From a virus, in IMG/VR virus record IMGVR_UViG_3300017756_000065, positions 1 through 30,173 of that record: 30,173 nucleotides of DNA; one strand, written 5' to 3'. Made by a program: the position numbers and the translations under genes. Below are positions 22,417-27,386 of the stretch, piece after piece (the first letter of the stretch is position 1; each line of letters opens with the position of its first letter). The notes under the pieces are model-generated. The model saw only the letters and a list, made by a program, of their open reading frames with translations, was not told the origin of the DNA and did no database searches.

Positions 22417-22522
22417 AAAAGACACTTTTAAAGAGTCAATGGAAAAGATAGATAAATCCATTGAGAGAATAAAAAAACTAAATAAACTTATTAAGAAATT
22501 AAGGAACCCTAAATCGAAATAA
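22409..22522 (+). CDS. Very small basic helical protein
   Basis: A 37-residue protein overlapping the preceding gene by 8 bp and the last of the cluster before the terminator. It is one charged amphipathic helix (KESMEKIDKSIERIKKLNK) with a basic end, a possible coiled coil or RNA-binding peptide. Coding status rests on overlap with neighbours and the lack of other explanation. Confidence 0.42.
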   Translation: MNRKDTFKESMEKIDKSIERIKKLNKLIKKLRNPKSK

Positions 22523-22547
22523 TCCTTTTTTCATTTCTGTTTTGTTC

Positions 22548-22575
22548 AGCCTCCTAGAGATAGGGGGCTTTTTTT
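22548..22575 (+). terminator. Rho-independent terminator of the small-gene cluster
   Basis: AGCCTCCT (22548-22555) pairs with AGGGGGCT (22562-22569) with one T-G wobble, loop AGAGAT, followed by T to 22575. It closes the unit that starts at the promoter 20950. Confidence 0.85.
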
Positions 22576-22593
22576 AGTATCTTAGATATAGAA

Positions 22594-22601
22594 TAATTTT
22601 G
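22594..22601 (+). promoter_or_regulatory. -7 promoter box of the nuclease-like gene
   Basis: TAATTTTG matches TAnnTTTG and ends four bases before the TTG start at 22606, the same distance as at 2424 and 18941. Confidence 0.5.
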
Positions 22602-22605
22602 GATT

Positions 22606-22977
22606 TTGGGAATAAATCATCAAGGATGTTTTGCAGAGTATTTGTTTTGTGCTGAATGTACAAAAAGAAACTACACTGTTTCAATGCCGATTCTAGACTC
22701 TAGTGTCTATGATTGTATTGTCGATTCTAAAGGCAACCTATATAAAATTCAGATTAAATCATCTGACAAAACTCCCAGAGGTAATGAAAATTCAGTAAAT
22801 ATTCCACTAGATAACTCAAGAACTAAATACACTAAGGACAAAATAGATTATTTTGCTGTTTACAGCGGTTTTTATGGCGGTTTTTTTGTTTTCCCTAACT
22901 TGGGTAACATGAAATCATTTAGAGCCTCTAAAAAGGGCAAAAACAAGGTTTTTTACAATAACTTTAATTTCAATTAA
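22606..22977 (+). CDS. PD-(D/E)XK-like endonuclease
   Basis: A 123-residue single-gene unit with its own -7 box. GCFAEYLFCAECTKRNY (residues 8-24, with Glu11), SSVYDCIVD with Asp36, and YKIQIKSS with Gln49 and Lys51 form the E...D...Q-x-K site of small PD-(D/E)XK proteins that resemble Holliday-junction resolvases and intron endonucleases. YTKDKIDYFAVYSG and FFVFPNLGN complete the fold. TTG 22606 is the only plausible start. It stands between two terminators and away from the replication genes, as a moron or homing-type gene would. Substrate unknown. Confidence 0.68.
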   Translation: MGINHQGCFAEYLFCAECTKRNYTVSMPILDSSVYDCIVDSKGNLYKIQIKSSDKTPRGNENSVNIPLDNSRTKYTKDKIDYFAVYSGFYGGFFVFPNLGNMKSFRASKKGKNKVFYNNFNFN

Positions 22978-22983
22978 AATTTA

Positions 22984-22991
22984 TATATTTG
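22984..22991 (+). promoter_or_regulatory. -7 promoter box without a following gene
   Basis: TATATTTG matches TAnnTTTG right after the nuclease-like gene. No reading frame of note lies between it and the terminator at 23044. A -33 box is not clear. Confidence 0.42.
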
Positions 22992-22997
22992 TCTATA

Positions 22998-23076
22998 TAC
23001 TTTTTTTTCATAATAGTTAATAGTAATTGTTTGGTTTGAAATTGCGCTGCTCTTCTCAGAGTGGCGCTTTTTTTTT
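22998..23076 (+). ncRNA. Possible small non-coding RNA
   Basis: A -7 box (22984-22991) is followed 53 nt later by a strong intrinsic terminator, with no credible coding frame between. A transcript of about 80 nt would have an AU-rich, mostly unpaired 5' part and end in the 10-bp terminator hairpin. This layout is that of a small regulatory RNA. The 5' end is a guess from the box position. It could instead be only the 3' trailer of the upstream gene. Confidence 0.35.
23044..23076 (+). terminator. Rho-independent terminator before the connector operon
   Basis: GCGCTGCTCT (23044-23053) pairs with AGAGTGGCGC (23058-23067) with two G-T wobbles, loop TCTC, followed by nine T (23068-23076). Confidence 0.88.
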
Positions 23077-23083
23077 AAATTTG
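23076..23083 (+). promoter_or_regulatory. -7 promoter box of the connector operon
   Basis: TAAATTTG begins at the end of the terminator T-run, continues with TATAAAATTAATAATC and reaches the ATG at 23100. The terminator hairpin occupies the -33 region, as at 2424. Confidence 0.58.
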
Positions 23084-23099
23084 TATAAAATTAATAATC

Positions 23100-23312
23100 A
23101 TGAAAGTAATTTTATTAAAAGATGTTTTCTCAGTCGATGGCTGGAGAAAAGAAGGAGAGATAGTCGATCTAGATGGAAAAGAGCTAAGACACTATTTAGC
23201 CGTAGAGATAGCTAAGCCCTATGAAGAGCCAAAATCTAAAGAAGAAAAGGCTCCTAAAAAAACGAAAGAGGCTAAGGCTCCAGCAAAAAGAACTACAAAA
23301 AAGCGTAAATAA
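23100..23312 (+). CDS. Small Lys-rich head-associated protein
   Basis: A 70-residue protein, first gene of the connector operon. Residues 1-40 form a small beta-type domain (KVILLKDVFSVDGWRKEGEIV), a pattern seen in short phage proteins between capsid and connector genes. The C-terminus is a highly basic Lys/Ala/Pro tail ending in KRTTKKRK. A role in head assembly or DNA contact is an inference from position and charge. It ends in a TAATG overlap with the connector gene. Confidence 0.6.
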   Translation: MKVILLKDVFSVDGWRKEGEIVDLDGKELRHYLAVEIAKPYEEPKSKEEKAPKKTKEAKAPAKRTTKKRK

Positions 23313-23872
23313 TGTCATATAACAGCGGAGGGTATTCTAGTGAAAGTCCAGATAACTTTCATTATCAAGTAAAAGTAAATTCTGTAACTGGATCAGAGCT
23401 TATAGATGTAGCATCTGCCAAAGCTTTTTTAAGAGTTGATACAACGGCTGATGATACTATAATAGGTAAAATGATAGTGACCGCTAGAGTCTCTTTAGAA
23501 AATTACCTCTCTAGAGACATAGTGGCTAAAAATAGAACTGTCTATATTCCTTATTTAGAATCTAGGCTTAATATTCCTTTTGCGCCAGTGGCATCAATAA
23601 GCTCTGTCACTGTTGATGGATCTACAGCGGCGTTTGAAGTTAAAGGAATTGACAAAGAAATGATTTTGCTCGATACTTTACCAGCTAAAGAGGTAAAAGT
23701 TACTTATATCACCGAGGGGCTTACTGGGTCAAACTTTGATCACGCTTTAATGCAGTTGGTTTCTACTTACTATGATAATAGGTCTGAGTTTGTGAGCGGT
23801 GGTGGACAAGTTAGTGAAATCCCAACCTCTGTTAGAACCTTTTTAATAGGTGAGAAAAATTTATTTATCTAA
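23312..23872 (+). CDS. Head-tail connector, HK97 gp6-like
   Basis: A 186-residue adaptor protein. SELIDVASAKAFLRVDTTAD (residues 29-48) followed by helix IIGKMIVTARVSLENYLSRDI is the standard opening of gp6-like connectors. The later segments NIPFAPVASISSVTVDG and VKVTYITEGL, and a closing helix around DHALMQLVSTYYDNR, also fit. Rings of this protein dock under the portal after packaging. TAATG overlaps on both sides couple it to its neighbours. Confidence 0.85.
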   Translation: MSYNSGGYSSESPDNFHYQVKVNSVTGSELIDVASAKAFLRVDTTADDTIIGKMIVTARVSLENYLSRDIVAKNRTVYIPYLESRLNIPFAPVASISSVTVDGSTAAFEVKGIDKEMILLDTLPAKEVKVTYITEGLTGSNFDHALMQLVSTYYDNRSEFVSGGGQVSEIPTSVRTFLIGEKNLFI

Positions 23873-24198
23873 TGAATGCTGGAAAATTAGACACTAGGGT
23901 ATTAATAAAACGACTAACAAAGGCAGATGATGGGCATGGCGGCACAACAGCCTCAAAAGCTACTGTTTTGACTATCTGGGCATCAAAAAAAGATGTATCT
24001 GGAGACATAAGTACTCAAAACTCCCAAAGAAAAAAGTTTGTTGATATTGAGTTAATAGTAAGAAAAAAAACAGCTGATAATATTTTAGATGAGGATATAC
24101 TACAAATAGAAGGGAACTCCACTGAATACAGAATCAACGAAAAGTTTGATAGTGAACATAAATATTTTACAACTATAAGAGCTATAAAAATTGACTAA
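23872..24198 (+). CDS. Head closure protein (SPP1 gp16-like)
   Basis: A 108-residue beta-barrel protein. AGKLDTRVLIKRLTKADDGHGG (opening), TVLTIWASKKDVSG and the RINEKFDSEHKYFTTIRAI ending are typical of head-tail joining proteins of the gp16/gpFII-like group. It seals the portal-connector channel and receives the tail. It is coupled by TAATG to the connector gene and overlaps the next gene by 8 bp. Confidence 0.8.
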   Translation: MNAGKLDTRVLIKRLTKADDGHGGTTASKATVLTIWASKKDVSGDISTQNSQRKKFVDIELIVRKKTADNILDEDILQIEGNSTEYRINEKFDSEHKYFTTIRAIKID

Positions 24199-24709
24199 TA
24201 TTAAAATAAATAACAGAGATTTAAAGAAGCTTAATAAAAAAATAAATGAGCTTAAAAAGTTATCAGATAAAGGGCTAAGCACTGAGCTAGGAACCACTGT
24301 GGCTCTAGCCGATGCAAGAATGAAAAGAACTATTTCTGGATCTGGTTTTAAAAAGTCAAGAGGCGGACTCAAACAAGGTCAAAACTATGGCAAGAGTGGG
24401 GATGAGGCTTATGTGGAAAATGTTACTCATTATTCACCTTATATCGAATTTGGGATAGGTAGGGGGGTGGATCTATCTGAAATGAAAGAACTGGGTATTC
24501 CCTCAAGCTATGCGAGGCAATTTAAAGGAAAAGGATTTAAAGGCACAATCCCAGTAAATTTAGGCACTAGGGGGAATCCTATTTGGAGACAGATCACATT
24601 TCCACAACATAGAGCGCCCAAACCTTTCTTTTTTCCAGCTTTGAGAATTGAATTAGAAAAGCTTTTAAATAGATTAAACAAAAGAATCAAAGACATTAAA
24701 AATGAATGA
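24191..24709 (+). CDS. Tail completion protein, HK97 gp10-like
   Basis: A 172-residue basic protein starting at TTG 24191. It has an N-terminal coiled helix (RDLKKLNKKINELKKL) and the family's central segment VENVTHYSPYIEFGIGRG (about residues 77-94), where the YSPYIEFG motif is diagnostic. A C-terminal HRAPKPFFFPALR segment follows. Proteins of this group act at the neck between connector and tail. It overlaps the following gene by 8 bp. A run of six G occurs at 24462-24467. Confidence 0.85.
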   Translation: MTNIKINNRDLKKLNKKINELKKLSDKGLSTELGTTVALADARMKRTISGSGFKKSRGGLKQGQNYGKSGDEAYVENVTHYSPYIEFGIGRGVDLSEMKELGIPSSYARQFKGKGFKGTIPVNLGTRGNPIWRQITFPQHRAPKPFFFPALRIELEKLLNRLNKRIKDIKNE

Positions 24710-25136
24710 AGCTTTACATCACTTAAGAGCTGTATATATTAGCAGACTCAATAATTTATCCGTTGGATCTTTAACTGTTCCAGCTTATAACAGAGTCCCA
24801 GCTAATGCCTCTGAGCCTTATATAAGAATTTATTCTGTAGGCACTAGAGAATTAAACCAATCTAAAGACACTTTTCAATTAAATTGTGAAACTAGGATAG
24901 AGGTAGTCACTGGGTTTGATGGCGATTCTGGCGGCGAACTTCAAGCAAATCAAATTGTTGATAGTGTAATTAATACAGTAAGAACTAGATCCGATGGATA
25001 CCCAGATCTATCATCAAATGGATTCAGCGTGGTTTCAGTTAGAATTGAAAACATACAGTATTTTGAGGATGACTTTAATGATAAAACATATTTCAGAGCA
25101 ATAATAGAGGTCTCAAACATAGTTAATAAATTATAG
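24702..25136 (+). CDS. Tail terminator-like protein (DUF3168-like)
   Basis: A 144-residue protein at the position of the tail terminator, after the gp10-like gene. VPAYNRVPANASEPYIRIY (about residues 26-44) and a QLNCETRIEVVT strand are the kind of signature seen in DUF3168/tail terminator proteins. The C-terminal YFRAIIEVSNIV strand completes the alpha/beta fold. It caps the tail tube and joins it to the head. Identification combines weak sequence pattern with gene order. Confidence 0.7.
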   Translation: MNEALHHLRAVYISRLNNLSVGSLTVPAYNRVPANASEPYIRIYSVGTRELNQSKDTFQLNCETRIEVVTGFDGDSGGELQANQIVDSVINTVRTRSDGYPDLSSNGFSVVSVRIENIQYFEDDFNDKTYFRAIIEVSNIVNKL

Positions 25137-25142
25137 TACAGA

Positions 25143-25454
25143 ATGAAGAAAATAATTTTTTTATTATTTACTACTTTTGCATTATCTCAAAATAATGATA
25201 TTTATGGGGTTTGGGCGAGTCATGAAGGCGAGTATGTGGTGATAAAGGAAAACAATACTTTTGTAAGGTTTATTAAAAAAGACTCTATAAAAGTATTAGC
25301 TAAAGGAAATCTAGATGTAAAAGATTACGAGATTTTAGTTTCCAGAAAAGACACTTTAGATAATTATACTTTGTGTTTTTACATAGGAAATGAAACAATG
25401 ACAGTTTGTAAGCCGAGAGAAAAAAAAGCTTGGCTATTTTATAAAATAAGATGA
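25143..25454 (+). CDS. Secreted protein of unknown function
   Basis: A 103-residue protein. MKKIIFLLFTTFALSQ is a clear flavobacterial-type signal peptide with likely cleavage near residues 15-17. The mature part is beta-rich (IYGVWASHEGEYVVIKENN, FVRFIKKDS, YTLCFYIGN) and could be a small lipocalin-like or OB-like barrel. The start IYGVW resembles the opening of lipocalin-like domains. It precedes the lysis genes and overlaps the next start by 4 bp. It could act in the periplasm in lysis or block a second infection; neither is shown. Confidence 0.65.
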   Translation: MKKIIFLLFTTFALSQNNDIYGVWASHEGEYVVIKENNTFVRFIKKDSIKVLAKGNLDVKDYEILVSRKDTLDNYTLCFYIGNETMTVCKPREKKAWLFYKIR

Positions 25455-25606
25455 GTGATGATATGAGAATTTTTGGATTATATGGGCTAAACTTATCAGC
25501 TCTGATGATTAGTGTTAGTGAGATAAATCCTTTTTTACAGATGCTAGTTTTAGGTGCTACGCTAGTGTTTACGGTTGTTAACATAATAAAGGCTTTAAAA
25601 AAATGA
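25451..25606 (+). CDS. Small membrane protein, holin-like
   Basis: A 51-residue protein with a helix at about residues 29-47 ([18 protein letters not shown]) and a moderately hydrophobic segment before it, ending in Lys residues. It overlaps the genes on both sides by 4 bp (ATGA). Its size and position at the head of the lysis cassette suggest a pore-forming or pore-regulating role. Confidence 0.55.
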   Translation: MSDDMRIFGLYGLNLSALMISVSEINPFLQMLVLGATLVFTVVNIIKALKK

Positions 25607-26007
25607 AAATGCCAACTAATGGAGTAGCTAAAGACATTCGCCACTATATAGGTGCGCTTATAGTATTCTTTTTAGTTATTATAATATTGTTCTATTTAAC
25701 AAGATATCAGATCCCTAGTGAAAATTCTCAGATAGTAAATACCTTGATTGGTATGATAGCGGCATCAATAGCCATGGTAATATCAAGCATCACTGGCAGA
25801 AATCCAGATGATTTAGAAGCAGCCAAAAAGAAGATAAGTAACTTGGAAATGAAGATAGAGATGTTAGTTAGCGCAAAGGATATGCTGGAAAATATGCTTA
25901 TCAAGTTACAAGATGACACTATAGATCGGTTATTGCTAAATAAAAGCCTTGCTTATGATGACAGTAAAAGCGGCAAGTGCAACTGTAAAAACGAATGTAA
26001 TGGATAA
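25603..26007 (+). CDS. Membrane protein with coiled coil, holin- or spanin-like
   Basis: A 134-residue protein. Two membrane helices (about residues 15-33, [19 protein letters not shown], and 44-64, ending [11 protein letters not shown]) are followed by a coiled coil (about 69-105, [18 protein letters not shown]). The end is Cys-rich ([10 protein letters not shown], with C126, C128 and C132). Membrane anchor plus coiled coil next to an endolysin fits a holin or a spanin-like component. The exact role is not decided by the sequence. It overlaps the endolysin start by 8 bp. Confidence 0.6.
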   Translation: MKMPTNGVAKDIRHYIGALIVFFLVIIILFYLTRYQIPSENSQIVNTLIGMIAASIAMVISSITGRNPDDLEAAKKKISNLEMKIEMLVSAKDMLENMLIKLQDDTIDRLLLNKSLAYDDSKSGKCNCKNECNG

Positions 26008-26383
26008 ACTTAAATATTTTAAAACAGATGAATTTGATTCACCAGACGAAAAAGGTAGTGGCGCTAAGTATATGTCTAATAATTTCATCTATAAGCTTGA
26101 TTTGGCTAGGCATTATGCCAAGTTACCCTTTCAAATCAATAGCGGAGTACGAACGCCAGATCACAATAAAAAAGTTGGAGGGAAACCCAATAGTTCCCAT
26201 CTCACCACAACAGAGGGCGGAGCGTGTGCAGCAGATATTAAGTACCTTGGATCCAGATCTAGATTCATTATTATCAACTCGCTGCTCAGAGCTGGGTTCT
26301 CTAGGATCGGAGTCCATGAGGTTTTCATCCATGTCGATGATGACCCAAGAAAAGACAAAGATGTCATCTGGCTTTATAAGTAA
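26000..26383 (+). CDS. Peptidase M15-type endolysin
   Basis: A 127-residue enzyme of the M15 D-Ala-D-Ala carboxypeptidase-like group. [22 protein letters not shown] (about residues 46-67) with His67, AADI with Asp79, and VFIHVDDD with His111 make the zinc site, and a Trp-Leu-Tyr end completes the fold. It should cleave peptide cross-links in the cell wall and release progeny. The start at ATG 26000 is preferred over TTG 25949 because the first conserved segment ([15 protein letters not shown]) begins just after it. It has no signal peptide, so it needs a holin to leave the cytoplasm. Confidence 0.88.
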   Translation: MDKLKYFKTDEFDSPDEKGSGAKYMSNNFIYKLDLARHYAKLPFQINSGVRTPDHNKKVGGKPNSSHLTTTEGGACAADIKYLGSRSRFIIINSLLRAGFSRIGVHEVFIHVDDDPRKDKDVIWLYK

Positions 26384-26415
26384 TACCAGCGGATCTACAA
26401 TCACAATAAATAAAG

Positions 26416-26793
26416 ATGATTAAAGCTTTACTGAGTCTTTTAGGTGGAAAAAATAATAAGAAGTCAGCTATTGGAGGATTAGCTTGGGAAATTAGAGAGG
26501 CAATAAAGGGAAAAGAGCTTGATCCAAAAGAACTTATAGAATTACAAACTAAAATAAATGAAGTCGAAGCTCAGCACAGAAGTATATTTGTCAGCGGCTG
26601 GCGCCCTAGTGTCGGCTGGGTTTCTAGCCTTGCATTTGCTTATCACTTTGTCGCCTTTCCTATTATTCAAACTATTTATCCAGATGTTGATTTTCCGCAA
26701 CTCGATACTGAACCTCTTTTTACAGTTTTAATGGGAATGCTGGGACTGGGTGGTCTAAGAACCTATGAAAAGCTAAAAGGTAAAACAACATGA
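26416..26793 (+). CDS. Holin, GTA_holin_3TM-like
   Basis: A 125-residue protein. FVSGWRPSVGWVSSLAFAYHF (from about residue 58, quoted in part) and FTVLMGMLGLGGLRTYEKLKG (from about 102) match the GWRPxxGW and MLGLGGxRTxEK landmarks of the 3-TM gene-transfer-agent type holins. The N-terminal part is soluble and helical. It probably forms the membrane hole that lets the M15 enzyme reach the wall. It overlaps the next small gene by 4 bp. Confidence 0.82.
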   Translation: MIKALLSLLGGKNNKKSAIGGLAWEIREAIKGKELDPKELIELQTKINEVEAQHRSIFVSGWRPSVGWVSSLAFAYHFVAFPIIQTIYPDVDFPQLDTEPLFTVLMGMLGLGGLRTYEKLKGKTT

Positions 26794-26924
26794 GGGCTAA
26801 AATCAAAGAAATCAGTAATTTTGAAAAGCCTAGAAAAAAAAGAAAAGGAGTTCATTCTAAAAACGCCTCTGTAAATAAAAGAGGGTGGAAAAAAAAATAT
26901 AAGGGGCAAGGAAGACGTAGATAA
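26790..26924 (+). CDS. Very small basic protein
   Basis: A 44-residue protein, almost half Lys and Arg. The ending with VHSKNASVNKRGW and KKYKGQGR is a pattern I know from tiny proteins in Bacteroidota phage genomes, with no assigned function. The charge suggests nucleic-acid or ribosome contact. It overlaps the holin gene by 4 bp and ends 3 nt before the next start. Confidence 0.62.
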   Translation: MRAKIKEISNFEKPRKKRKGVHSKNASVNKRGWKKKYKGQGRRR

Positions 26925-26927
26925 TAA

Positions 26928-27212
26928 ATGGCAACAAAACAACTTTATAGCGCAAATCACTATCACAGACTAAGCTTTGGAGACTTTGGTTTTAGACTAT
27001 TAGATGAAGATGCAACAACCTCAACCCCTAGCGGTGAGAGCTTTTGCACTATTCACTGTTTAAAAGATGCTGTAATTACTATGACATCAAATCATACTGT
27101 AGGAGACAGCTCTATAACTAGCCTTGATTTTAAAGAGGGTCATATATTATATGGAGACTTTCATACAGTATCAATTACTAGCGGAATTGTAATTTGTTAT
27201 TTGCATAGATAA
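26928..27212 (+). CDS. Small putative virion protein
   Basis: A 94-residue beta-rich protein (KQLYSANHYHRLSFGDFGFRL opening in part, HCLKDAVITMTSN, EGHILYGDFHTVSITSG). It sits just upstream of the fibre gene and is followed by a TAATG overlap. Short beta-barrel proteins at this place often decorate the virion or attach the fibre. That role is inference from context; no family is recognised. Confidence 0.58.
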   Translation: MATKQLYSANHYHRLSFGDFGFRLLDEDATTSTPSGESFCTIHCLKDAVITMTSNHTVGDSSITSLDFKEGHILYGDFHTVSITSGIVICYLHR

Positions 27213-27358
27213 TGGCTTTAGGTAGTGGAGTTTCTCGACCCAAAAAATCTAAGATTACTAATAAGATAAGGAGAATTATAATTCCAAAGTTTATAGGGTT
27301 AATCTGGAACCGAGTGGATCAAGAATGGCAAAATATAAATGCTATATGGAATCAATAA
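27212..27358 (+). CDS. Small basic protein before the fibre gene
   Basis: A 48-residue protein coupled by TAATG to the preceding gene. It is basic at the start (PKKSKITNKIRRIIIPKF) and ends with a Trp/Asn-rich helix (WNRVDQEWQNINAIWNQ). No motif of known function. The fixed place before the fibre gene suggests a structural or assembly role. Confidence 0.55.
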   Translation: MALGSGVSRPKKSKITNKIRRIIIPKFIGLIWNRVDQEWQNINAIWNQ

Positions 27359-27364
27359 AATTAT

Positions 27365-27372
27365 TAATTTTG
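27365..27372 (+). promoter_or_regulatory. -7 promoter box of the fibre gene
   Basis: TAATTTTG, followed by TATAAAATAATCTA and the ATG at 27387, repeats the pattern of the boxes at 13094 and 23076. No -33 TTTG box is seen. Confidence 0.58.
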
Positions 27373-27386
27373 TATAAAATAATCTA

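Noticed and set aside
23027-23215. A 62-codon frame from a TTG at 23027
   Set aside because: It crosses a strong terminator and a -7 box and then overlaps the basic head protein gene in another frame.
25949-25999. TTG start at 25949 for the endolysin
   Set aside because: The added residues overlap the coding end of the membrane protein and look random; ATG 26000 sits right before the conserved start.
26028-26423. A 131-residue frame overlapping the M15 endolysin gene on the same strand, with a hydrophobic N-terminal stretch containing a Cys, like an embedded spanin or lipoprotein
   Set aside because: Almost all of it lies in another frame of a clearly conserved enzyme, the part after the hydrophobic stretch looks like random translation, and no signal or lipobox is convincing. 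It is kept as a remote possibility only.
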